9,314 nucleotides of DNA, taken from assembly GCA_031255395.1 (NCBI GenBank), contig JAIRSQ010000131.1, positions 1 to 9,314 on the forward strand, in the 5' to 3' direction. Source of the DNA: Spirochaetaceae bacterium (GTDB lineage: Bacteria; Spirochaetota; Spirochaetia; Treponematales; Breznakiellaceae). Under the pieces are notes generated by a model. The model had not been told where the DNA came from. It did no database searches and saw only the letters and a list, made by a program, of their open reading frames with translations. Below are positions 1 through 5,254 of this stretch, one piece after another. Positions within the stretch are counted from its first letter, which is position 1, and the number at the start of each line of letters is the position of its first letter. Made by a program: the position numbers and the translations under genes.

Positions 1-178
1 GGATGAATATGTTATGGATATGTACAAGCAATTAAAACATCTTGAAAATAATGATATTAATAAAATATCACTAAAAGATTTATATAAAATAATAATAAAA
101 CGGACATTAAGAAAAATAATTGGGAAACGGTTATATGAGTGGTTAAAAAATTATCACGGCAAGAAAAACGCCACATAA
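1..178 (+). CDS. C-terminal tail of an unrecognised AT-rich gene (5' end outside window)
   Basis: An open frame enters from the left edge (first full codon at 2) and runs 58 codons to TAA at 176-178. The peptide is lysine- and isoleucine-rich and basic, ending in a stretch around KRLYEWLKNYHGKKN. I do not recognise the family. Basic, aromatic tails of this sort do occur at the ends of surface-polysaccharide glycosyltransferases, but that is only a guess. Codon use (ATA, AAA, TTA, AAT) is wholly unlike every other gene here, and GC is about 21% over the first 150 bases, so this is probably transferred DNA. The gene ends tail-to-tail with the integrase remnant, 22 nt away. No start is visible and no T-rich terminator follows the stop. 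Confidence 0.55.
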   Translation, partial: DEYVMDMYKQLKHLENNDINKISLKDLYKIIIKRTLRKIIGKRLYEWLKNYHGKKNAT

Positions 179-196
179 CAGGTCCGTCTACGTTTT

Positions 197-210
197 ACCG
201 CTAAAGCGGT
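197..210. repeat. Short perfect inverted repeat at the integrase-remnant stop
   Basis: ACCGCT-AA-AGCGGT gives a 6-bp stem with a 2-base gap and includes the TAG stop of the remnant at 201-203. It lies about 20-30 bases from the composition break. It could be a chance palindrome, a weak terminator stem, or part of a recombination junction. No T tract follows on either strand. Confidence 0.35.
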
Positions 211-521
211 TCGACCGCCCCGATATCGATAAGGCCCCGCTCTTTCAGGGCGTTCACGATTTCCAGAGCCGCGCCGCTGTCCAGTTCCGCCTTGCGTATG
301 CCCCGGAGTATGCCGTCCGGGTCAAAGGCGGCCTCTACCTTCCGGCGTTCCCCGCCTTTCCCCGGCAAGCCGTCCCGGAGCCATCCGGATACAACGATAA
401 GCGCGGCATCCCTGTCACGCTCCCCGGTACTTCGGGCGCTCATGGCAAGCCCCGTTTCCTGATTTACCAGGCAGGCGTAGAAAACGCCTCCCCGCCTGTG
501 CATATAAAACTTCCGGCGCAT
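201..521 (-). pseudogene. Truncated tyrosine recombinase/integrase, N-terminal fragment
   Basis: The frame encodes 106 residues from ATG 521 to TAG 201-203. A GGAGG at 531-535, 9 nt upstream, decides this ATG over the in-frame TTG at 539. The opening (MRRKFYMHRRGGVFYACLV, then ARSTGERDRDAAL and a VSGWLRDGLPGK segment) resembles, from memory, the short beta N-terminal region of phage-type integrases common in termite-gut treponemes. Those proteins run to several hundred residues, with a SAM-like core-binding domain and a catalytic domain carrying R...HxxR...Y. None of that is present here. Reading past the stop gives a second stop two codons later and then AT-rich foreign DNA, so the C-terminal part is missing rather than frameshifted. 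The gene reads away from the tRNA-Gly 3' end, the usual geometry of a tRNA-targeted integrase. The fragment is presumably inactive as a recombinase. A real small protein is the alternative. Confidence 0.6.
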
Positions 522-554
522 AGCCTTCCCCCTCCGCAAAACCCGCAGCCGCAG

Positions 555-577
555 CCTGTCACGCCGTTTGTCACAGG
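555..577. repeat. Near-perfect inverted repeat between tRNA-Gly and integrase remnant
   Basis: CCTGTCAC (555-562) and GTCACAGG (570-577) are arranged as inverted half-sites around a 7-base centre, with one mismatched position in 8. TGTCAC also occurs as a direct repeat at 557-562 and 569-574. The spacing resembles the paired arm or core sites bound by a tyrosine recombinase. Its position just upstream of the integrase start fits either an att/arm site or an autoregulatory operator. The function is inferred, not shown. Confidence 0.35.
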
Positions 578-629
578 TTTTTGCATAGTCAAGATAAGCA
601 TAGCGCCGGTTCTTCCGGTGGCTATTCCG

Positions 630-653
630 TAATTCCTTATATATAAGGAATTA
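630..653. repeat. Perfect 24-bp AT-rich palindrome abutting the tRNA-Gly 3' end
   Basis: TAATTCCTTATA at 630-641 is followed directly by its exact reverse complement at 642-653. The palindrome ends 6 bases from the tRNA discriminator base at 660. It could act as a stem-loop ending the tRNA transcript (which runs leftward), although there is no spacer loop and no T tract follows. It could equally be a dyad operator, or a recombinase or attachment site. A perfect 24-bp dyad is unlikely to arise by chance. Confidence 0.6.
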
Positions 654-659
654 ACTTGC

Positions 660-731
660 AGCGGCTGATGGGAGTCGAACCCACGTCTCCAGCTTGGAAG
701 GCTGGGGTAATAGCCGTTATACGACAGCCGC
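660..731 (-). tRNA. tRNA-Gly (anticodon TCC)
   Basis: Read on the - strand, it folds as a complete cloverleaf. The 7-bp acceptor is GCGGCTG/CAGCCGC with discriminator T at 660. The D arm is GTAT...TTAC, with GG in the loop. The anticodon stem CCAGC/GCTGG encloses loop CTTCCAA, with the anticodon at 696-698. The variable loop has 4 nt. The T arm has loop TTCGACT and one G-T wobble at its base. The length is 72 nt and CCA is not encoded. The TCC anticodon reads GGA and GGG glycine codons. The 3' end points toward the integrase remnant, so this gene is the natural candidate for the integration target. Confidence 0.95.
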
Positions 732-740
732 GATGAAATG

Positions 741-769
741 AGTGTAGCAAAACGCGCAAAGTCTGTCTA
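741..769 (-). promoter_or_regulatory. Probable sigma70 promoter of tRNA-Gly
   Basis: On the - strand there is TAGACA (764-769) as the -35, a 17-bp spacer, and TACACT (741-746) as the -10. The -10 lies 10 bases upstream of the tRNA 5' end at 731, which is right for a tRNA promoter. It overlaps the -35 of the divergent HAD promoter. Confidence 0.55.
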
Positions 770-773
770 TACT
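745..773 (+). promoter_or_regulatory. Probable promoter of the HAD phosphatase gene
   Basis: TAGCAA (745-750), a 17-bp spacer, and TATACT (768-773, 5 of 6 to TATAAT) lie 39 nt before the ATG at 813. The element interleaves with the divergent tRNA-Gly promoter, so polymerase binding at one may exclude the other. The same -35 hexamer and spacing recur in front of potD. Confidence 0.5.
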
Positions 774-803
774 TAATTGTGCGAAGGCAGGGTTTTAGGA
801 AGC

Positions 804-808
804 GGAGG
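804..808 (+). promoter_or_regulatory. Ribosome binding site deciding the HAD gene start
   Basis: GGAGG continues into GGGG and sits 4 nt before ATG 813. This is slightly tight but strong, and it favours 813 over the upstream TTG at 777. Confidence 0.6.
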
Positions 809-812
809 GGTA

Positions 813-1661
813 ATGGAACTACAGAGCGACAAAATTAAGGCGATAGCGATAGATTTGGACGGCACCGTGCTTGGGGATAACGCCAAGCTGAGCGGGCGGG
901 CGCGGCGCGCGCTGGGCGGCTGTATTGCCCGCGGGTTGCGCGTGATCATAGCGACGGGGCGTTGCATGAAATCGGCGGAGGCGTACCGGGCGGCTATAGG
1001 GGCAGAGGGGCCGGCTGTGTATTACAACGGGGCCATGACTCTCTATATGCCTGCGCGGGCGACGCTTGAAAAACACACTGTCGGGCAGGAGGCGATCTCA
1101 TGCTGCGCTGATATTGCCAGGGCCGAAAACATACATTTTCAGGTTTTTATTTGCCGCGGGGACGGCGCGGACTTTTCGGAAACTCTGGTGGCAGAAAAGC
1201 CGTCCGACGCGACGAAGGCTTACATGGAGCGCACGGGACTTGATTTCATGTACGGCGACCTTAACGAAGCCATGACAGGCGAGGATTCGGCATACTGCGT
1301 AAAAGGGATTTTCATTGACAAGGAAGCGAAACTGCGGCGCGTCCAGCGTCTCGTGCACGAAAGGCTTGGAAACGCCGTCAATACTATGACATCCGCCGAT
1401 TTCATTCTTGAAGTTCTGGCAGGCGGAGTCACAAAAGCGTCCGGCCTGCGGAGCGCCATGGCTTTCTACGGACTGCGCACCGAGGAAATCATCGCGTTCG
1501 GCGACGAAGAGAACGACATCGGGATGCTTTCCTTTGCCGGCTATTCGGTCGCTCCCGCAAACGCGCGAAAATCGGTTCAGGATGCGGCGGATTTGGTTGT
1601 CGGCGCAAACACGGATGACGGCGTAGCCCGCTTTCTGGAAAAAACCTTTGCCTTGAGCTAA
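813..1661 (+). CDS. Cof-type HAD-IIB phosphatase
   Basis: This is a 282-residue HAD-superfamily hydrolase of the Cof/YbiV type, expected to be a cytoplasmic Mg-dependent phosphatase acting on small phosphometabolites such as sugar phosphates or cofactor phosphates. The substrate cannot be read from the sequence. All four HAD motifs are visible: DLDGT at 14-18 (nucleophile D14, acid D16), T48 in VIIATGR, K208 in GGVTKASG, and GDEEND at 230-235. NGA at 72-74 and the large cap between motifs II and III (about residues 85-195) are typical of type IIB. The length is normal for the family. ATG 813 is chosen because GGAGG at 804-808 precedes it. An in-frame TTG at 777 would add 12 unlikely residues and would lie only 3 nt from the putative -10. 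The gene is monocistronic and convergent with the MBL gene. Confidence 0.9.
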   Translation: MELQSDKIKAIAIDLDGTVLGDNAKLSGRARRALGGCIARGLRVIIATGRCMKSAEAYRAAIGAEGPAVYYNGAMTLYMPARATLEKHTVGQEAISCCADIARAENIHFQVFICRGDGADFSETLVAEKPSDATKAYMERTGLDFMYGDLNEAMTGEDSAYCVKGIFIDKEAKLRRVQRLVHERLGNAVNTMTSADFILEVLAGGVTKASGLRSAMAFYGLRTEEIIAFGDEENDIGMLSFAGYSVAPANARKSVQDAADLVVGANTDDGVARFLEKTFALS

Positions 1662-1694
1662 AGAGCTCGAAACAGAAAACCGTGTTTATACGCG

Positions 1695-1713
1695 GCGGGA
1701 AAGCTCGTCCCGC
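1695..1713. terminator. Weak hairpin between convergent HAD and MBL genes
   Basis: GCGGGA (1695-1700) and TCCCGC (1708-1713) form a 6-bp GC-rich stem with a 7-base loop, in the 80-bp gap where two genes converge. The only good T tract (1738-1743) is 25 bases away on the + side. It may be a poor bidirectional terminator. No better candidate was seen. Confidence 0.3.
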
Positions 1714-1741
1714 AATATAAGCGCAGGTTTCTTCATCTTTT

Positions 1742-2560
1742 TTACAAATCTATCTCAAGGCCGTCGTAAGCGGGCAGAATCTCTGTATTAAGCATATCGT
1801 TTTTGTCGCGCCAGCGCGCGCAATATTCGGCGATTTCAGCGTGAAAGTGTTCGTCCGCGATGTGGGTAAAAAAAACCTTCGACAGCCGCGGCGAGCCGAT
1901 ACGCTTTACCGTTTCAAGCGCCTCGTCAAACGAAAAATGAGTCTCGTGGCTGTTCATGCGCAGTGCGCCGAGTATCAGGCACGAGATGTTTTTTAGCAGC
2001 GACAGCGACTCTTCGCTTATAAAACTGCAGTCGGTAATGTAGGCAGCCTCAATATGGCCCGTGCCGGAGTTTTCGCGCAACTTCCAACCCAGAACGTCCA
2101 TTTTTCCGTGCTTTACCGGAACGGGCGTTATGTCAAGGTTTTCAAATGAAAAAGGTCCGGTTACCGTGCGCAGATCGATTCTGGGCTTGCCGCCTCCGCG
2201 CTGCGTTTTGCGCCAGATATAGGCAAAACGTTCCCGAATATCGTCCGCTCCACCTTCGCTCACATAGACCCGCATTGGCACTGCCCGTGAAAGCTGGCGA
2301 AGATCGTCAAGGCCGTGAATATGATCGGCGTGAGTGTGGGTTATCAGCACAAAGTCGATGTGTTTTATGCAGGAATTCAACGCCTGAAGCCTGAATTCGG
2401 GGCCGGTGTCTATGACTATGCGCTCGCCGCTGTTTCCCTTGACATACAACGATGAGCGCATGCGTTTATCGCGTCTGTCGGCAGAAGCGCACACGGGGCA
2501 GCCGCATCCGATGACGGGAACTCCGCCGGACGTGCCCGACCCCATGACGACGAACTTCAC
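1742..2560 (-). CDS. Metallo-beta-lactamase-fold hydrolase, PhnP-like
   Basis: This is a 272-residue cytoplasmic MBL-fold phosphodiesterase. The closest family I recognise is PhnP (phosphoribosyl cyclic phosphate phosphodiesterase). Visible features are the N-terminal GSGTSGGVPVIGCGCPVC with C19, C21 and C24, matching the Cys ligands of PhnP's second zinc, and the catalytic HTHADH at 75-80 followed by GLDDLR. Later ligand candidates are H151, D177 and H233. E. coli PhnP has a further zinc-binding His three residues after the last catalytic His, where this protein has D236. No phn genes are nearby, so the name PhnP should not be transferred; a general cyclic-phosphate or oxidative-repair role is equally possible. 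GTG 2560 gives the canonical family N-terminus. It lies 6 nt after the potD stop, with AGGAG about 11 nt upstream, so translational coupling is likely. An out-of-frame ATG overlaps the potD TGA and is ignored. Confidence 0.85.
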   Translation of the reverse strand: MKFVVMGSGTSGGVPVIGCGCPVCASADRRDKRMRSSLYVKGNSGERIVIDTGPEFRLQALNSCIKHIDFVLITHTHADHIHGLDDLRQLSRAVPMRVYVSEGGADDIRERFAYIWRKTQRGGGKPRIDLRTVTGPFSFENLDITPVPVKHGKMDVLGWKLRENSGTGHIEAAYITDCSFISEESLSLLKNISCLILGALRMNSHETHFSFDEALETVKRIGSPRLSKVFFTHIADEHFHAEIAEYCARWRDKNDMLNTEILPAYDGLEIDL

Positions 2561-2566
2561 GCCGAA

Positions 2567-3649
2567 TCATTCTCCTACACGGATAGAATCAAACCACGCT
2601 TCGTTGTACAACTCAAGACTCTCGCCGACATCCTCTTTTAACTCGGTATTCGCTAGGTCATCAACACTGTAAAGCGGTTTTTCCCGTAAAAACTCGCGGG
2701 CAGGTACATTCGCTGTAGCGGGAAAATGAAAAGTGTCGCAGAATTCGGCGTATATTTCAGGACGGTGTATAAAGTCGATAAACTTGTGCGCCAGATCGAT
2801 ATTTTTCGCGCCCTTTAGTATGCACATGCTGTCGATGTAGGCGGGCCCGCCTATTTTTGGAATAAAGAACACGGTGCTGTCGACCAGTTGCTGATTGTCC
2901 ATGATTTCCTCGTAGACAACCTCGGCGTACCCTTGCACCACCCAGAAATTGCCGTTCGCGTAGCCTTTGCCAAAGGCTTCCGCGTCGAATTTGACAAGAT
3001 TCGGCTTCCAAATGTTGTTTACTAGGTCGCGGGCCGCCTCTATCTCGGCAGGATTTCTGCTGTTTACCGAAAATCCTAGCGTAACAAGCGCGTCGCCTAG
3101 AACCTCGCGCATATCGTCAAGCATAGTCATGCGGCCCTTCAGATCGACGCGAGAGAATATGTTCCAGTCTTTTTCAAAACTTGGAACCATAGCCGTATTT
3201 ACAGCGACAGCGGACGCCCCCCAGTAGTACGGTACCGAATATTCCATGCCCGGATCGTAGACCGCTTTTTGCAACACGAGCGGGTCAATATTGCGCAGGT
3301 TTGACAGTTTCGATTTGTCTATTTTCTCAAACATCCCCTGTGAAGACATGATCGATACATAATCGCCGGACGGAAAAACAATGTCGTATCCTGACCCGCC
3401 GGCCTTTATCTTCGCGTACATATCCTCGTTGGACGCGAATTCGTCATAAATCACGCTAACATTGTATTCTTTTTCGAATTTTTGAATCACAGAATCCGGC
3501 GTGTAGTACGTCCAGTTGTAAATGTACAGCCTGTCGTTTTGCCCCTTGGAACATCCGCAAAACAACGCGACGGCGGCAACCGTAATAAAGGCCGCCGTCA
3601 AAACGCCGCTTGCGCGCGATGCGGCCTTAAAGTTATGGAAATTAATCAC
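2567..3649 (-). CDS. potD: Polyamine ABC transporter substrate-binding lipoprotein (PotD-like)
   Basis: This 360-residue periplasmic solute-binding protein captures spermidine or putrescine for a PotABC-type importer. It starts with a basic and hydrophobic signal (about residues 1-32) and a lipobox ending FCGC, with C33 as the lipidated residue. A Cys at -3 from C33 fits the relaxed spirochaetal lipobox. The mature part matches PotD/PotF throughout: YIYNWTYYTP at 42-51, SNEDMYAKIKAG near 73-84, YDIVFPSGDYV, DKSKLSNLRNIDP, PYYWGASAVAVN, and LDDMREVL around 177-184. By eye against E. coli PotD, W46, T47, Y49, D179, E182 and D273 are kept. The pocket tryptophans W229 and W255 appear as V238 and Y271. 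GTG 3649 is chosen because AGGAGG ends 5 nt upstream (3655-3660). No potA, potB or potC is in the window. It is probably co-transcribed with the MBL gene. Confidence 0.93.
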   Translation of the reverse strand: MINFHNFKAASRASGVLTAAFITVAAVALFCGCSKGQNDRLYIYNWTYYTPDSVIQKFEKEYNVSVIYDEFASNEDMYAKIKAGGSGYDIVFPSGDYVSIMSSQGMFEKIDKSKLSNLRNIDPLVLQKAVYDPGMEYSVPYYWGASAVAVNTAMVPSFEKDWNIFSRVDLKGRMTMLDDMREVLGDALVTLGFSVNSRNPAEIEAARDLVNNIWKPNLVKFDAEAFGKGYANGNFWVVQGYAEVVYEEIMDNQQLVDSTVFFIPKIGGPAYIDSMCILKGAKNIDLAHKFIDFIHRPEIYAEFCDTFHFPATANVPAREFLREKPLYSVDDLANTELKEDVGESLELYNEAWFDSIRVGE

Positions 3650-3654
3650 TTTAT

Positions 3655-3660
3655 CCTCCT
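3655..3660 (-). promoter_or_regulatory. Strong ribosome binding site for potD GTG start
   Basis: AGGAGG on the - strand lies 5 nt upstream of GTG 3649. It supports the non-ATG start, and there is no nearby in-frame ATG. Confidence 0.75.
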
Positions 3661-3679
3661 AAAGTTATGCACGCGTTTT

Positions 3680-3708
3680 ATCATACAGAGAGCGCGGGCT
3701 TTTTGCTA
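3680..3708 (-). promoter_or_regulatory. Probable promoter of potD
   Basis: On the - strand there is TAGCAA (3703-3708), a 17-bp spacer, and TATGAT (3680-3685, 5 of 6 to TATAAT), about 30 nt before the potD start. Hexamer and spacer length match the HAD promoter. It implies that potD and the MBL gene form their own unit, separate from the AMMECR1 gene 130 bp upstream. Confidence 0.45.
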
Positions 3709-3725
3709 TAGGAGCGAGGCAGTAT

Positions 3726-3761
3726 CGGCGGCTAGCGCGGCCGCGGCGGCTAACGCGGCGT
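3726..3761. repeat. Tandem duplication of an 18-bp GC-rich unit
   Basis: CGGCGGCTAGCGCGGCCG (3726-3743) is followed directly by a second copy (3744-3761) identical at 15 of 18 positions. It includes palindromic cores GCTAGC and CGCGGCCGCG and lies in the 130-bp gap between AMMECR1 and potD. It may act as a GC-rich transcription end for the upstream operon. No T tract follows in the - direction. Confidence 0.5.
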
Positions 3762-3779
3762 AAAAAGCCGGATTGATTG

Positions 3780-4379
3780 TCAGGAAGGCGGATTTAGCGC
3801 AGGCTCGCCGAACACTGTGGCGGTGAACGTGTACAGGCGCGCGCCTTCGGCCTTGTACGCCCCCGAAGGCAGTCCGGCCTTTCGGCAAATGCCGTCAAGG
3901 TACTGATCCAGATTCCAGCCCAGTTCGACAGGCACCTGCGGCAGGAACACGCCTGCACTGCCCTGCCAGAGCAGGTACAGGCCGTGGACGCCGACCCGCA
4001 CGGAACGCGGGCCGGCGCATGGCTCCATCGGTGAAAGCGCAGAGATTTCTATGTCACAATGTGCCCATTCGCTTTTTGCGAGCGGCGGGAATCGCGGATC
4101 ACCAAAGGCGGCTTCAATCGCCATGCTCCGCACGGTCTTTACCAGCGGATCGTCCGAGACGATTCTGCCGATACAGCCCCGCAGCGTCCGCCCGGAAGCT
4201 GTTTCTTCATGCAGCGTAACGAACGCTCCGCATTTTTGCAAAAGCACTCCGCCGTATTTTTTGTCCGGTTCCGAGTCCTGCCCATAGCGCGGGGAGCGTT
4301 TTTCAAGCTCTGCCGAAACCGCCTCGCGCGCGTTCGCCAGCAGAAGTTTTTTTTCTTCGTCAGTGACAGCGAATTTCAA
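3780..4379 (-). CDS. AMMECR1-domain protein
   Basis: A 199-residue AMMECR1-family protein (TTG start assumed). The family is conserved from archaea to humans and its biochemical role is not settled. In bacteria and archaea it often accompanies MEMO and radical-SAM proteins, neither of which is present here. The hallmark LRGCIG is at residues 66-71, preceded by a GAFVTLHE strand and followed by AAFGDPRFPPL and DIEISALSP. The C-terminal signature GVFLPQVPVELGWNLDQYLD is clear, with RKAGLP after it. Length is normal for the single domain. TTG 4379 gives MKFAVTDEEKKLLL, which matches the usual N-terminus. A TTG at 4424 would add 15 basic residues and overlap the SPOR gene by 26 bp. Neither start has a strong Shine-Dalgarno. 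It lies 19 nt after the SPOR gene and is the last gene of the run. Confidence 0.85.
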   Translation of the reverse strand: MKFAVTDEEKKLLLANAREAVSAELEKRSPRYGQDSEPDKKYGGVLLQKCGAFVTLHEETASGRTLRGCIGRIVSDDPLVKTVRSMAIEAAFGDPRFPPLAKSEWAHCDIEISALSPMEPCAGPRSVRVGVHGLYLLWQGSAGVFLPQVPVELGWNLDQYLDGICRKAGLPSGAYKAEGARLYTFTATVFGEPALNPPS

Positions 4380-4398
4380 TTTGCGTCGCCTGCCGTGC

Positions 4399-5241
4399 CT
4401 ACAGGCTGGAAGTTTTCCAGACAAGGCTGTTTTCCATTCCGTTGATATTTTTAATCAAAGAAAGCCAGTAATCCGCCTCCGCCTGCGACGAGTACGGCCC
4501 CACGCGCACCCGGTAATAAATCTTGCCGCCGACATTGCCGTTCGTAACGACAGAGGTTATGCCCTTTGTTTCCAAGAATTTTTTCGCGTCATCGGCGTAA
4601 GCCTTCTTGGAATATGAATTAGTCTGAACCCACCAAGACGACGAAGCTTTGACATTTTCGGCCTTTGCGACAGCGGGAGGCTTCGGAGCCACCGGTTTCT
4701 GCGCCGGCATTGTTGCCGCTGGCACTGTTGCCGCCGGAGACCGGGCCGCGGCCGCAGGCGGCGGGGCGGACGCGACAGGCACGGCCGCCGGCACTGATAC
4801 AGCCGTTTCGCGGGGAGCCGGAATCGTAATATAGGTTTTTGTATTGCCGTCGTTTAGCCGCTCAACGCGCACGGCGTCTTCGACGTTGCCGCTTGCGGTT
4901 ATGTAAATTATGTTTTCCAGAGAGCGTTCGTTTTTGGACAGAACTTCCTCGGGTGCCGTCGTCGTAACCGCCGCCGTCGTAACCGCCGTTGTCGTAGCTG
5001 CCGTTGATGTAGCCGCCGCGGCGGTTGTGGCGGGCGACTCCGCCGGCTGTTCAGAAACAGCCGGCGGCCTAGCGGCCGTCGCCGGCGCTGCCTGGGAAAT
5101 GCCGGACGGCGCCGGAACCGCTTCGGTCCTCGTTACCGAATTATAGTCCCTCGGAGAAAACACCAAAACGGACGCGCCGATAACAATGACCAAAAACAGC
5201 CCGACCGCTACCGATACTAACAATAATTTTTTCTTTTCCAT
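4399..5241 (-). CDS. Membrane-anchored SPOR-domain protein
   Basis: A 280-residue protein built like the FtsN/DamX class. A short cytoplasmic MEKKK is followed by one transmembrane helix (about 5-28), a long low-complexity Ala/Pro/Thr periplasmic linker (about 40-200), and a C-terminal SPOR domain (about 202-276: WWVQTNSYSKKAYADDAKKF, then YYRVRVGPYSSQAEADYWL). SPOR domains bind glycan strands stripped of stem peptides, often at division sites. A more ordered island at 100-140 (SLENIIYITASGNVEDAVRVERL) interrupts the linker and may be a short partner-binding segment. FtsN itself cannot be claimed from the sequence. ATG 5241 has GAGG 6 nt upstream and lies 13 nt after coaE. The linker is encoded by 15-bp tandem repeats that could vary in number. 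Confidence 0.88.
   Translation of the reverse strand: MEKKKLLLVSVAVGLFLVIVIGASVLVFSPRDYNSVTRTEAVPAPSGISQAAPATAARPPAVSEQPAESPATTAAAATSTAATTTAVTTAAVTTTAPEEVLSKNERSLENIIYITASGNVEDAVRVERLNDGNTKTYITIPAPRETAVSVPAAVPVASAPPPAAAARSPAATVPAATMPAQKPVAPKPPAVAKAENVKASSSWWVQTNSYSKKAYADDAKKFLETKGITSVVTNGNVGGKIYYRVRVGPYSSQAEADYWLSLIKNINGMENSLVWKTSSL
4706..4735. repeat. Two 15-bp tandem repeats in the SPOR-protein linker
   Basis: GGCATTGTTGCCGCT (4706-4720) and GGCACTGTTGCCGCC (4721-4735) differ at two positions. They encode a five-residue Ala/Thr/Val/Pro-rich repeat in frame, so copy-number change would alter linker length without breaking the gene. Confidence 0.5.
4955..5014. repeat. Four imperfect 15-bp tandem repeats in the SPOR-protein linker
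   Basis: Units at 4955-4969, 4970-4984, 4985-4999 and 5000-5014 share GCCGTYGTCGTAACC with one to four changes each. They encode a pentapeptide periodicity seen as AATTT, AVTTA and AVTTT around residues 76-96. The unit length is a multiple of three, so slippage keeps the frame. Confidence 0.6.
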
Positions 5242-5254
5242 AATTTGCCTCGAA

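Noticed and set aside
205..220. GCGGTTCGACCGC, which resembles a tRNA T arm and could have been an attR copy
   Set aside because: The stem and loop lengths do not fit a T arm, and the flanking bases do not match the 3' half of the tRNA-Gly in this window.
777..812. TTG start extending the HAD protein by 12 residues
   Set aside because: The ATG at 813 has a GGAGG, and the TTG would lie 3 nt after the putative -10. Family members start just before the DLDGT strand.
2568..2570. ATG overlapping the potD stop as the MBL gene start
   Set aside because: It is out of frame with the conserved MBL sequence; GTG 2560 gives the expected MKFVVMGSGTSGG opening.
3706..3888. Alanine-rich - strand frame through the 18-bp repeats, as a small protein
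   Set aside because: It mostly overlaps AMMECR1 in another frame, and its Ala run simply reads the GC-rich repeat.
4380..4424. Upstream TTG (4424) as the AMMECR1 start
   Set aside because: It would add 15 basic, non-conserved residues overlapping the SPOR gene and has no better ribosome site. It is kept as an alternative in the gene note.
4059..4445. A 128-codon + strand open frame opposite AMMECR1
   Set aside because: It lies antisense to the conserved AMMECR1 sequence, has no domain likeness and has no ribosome site.
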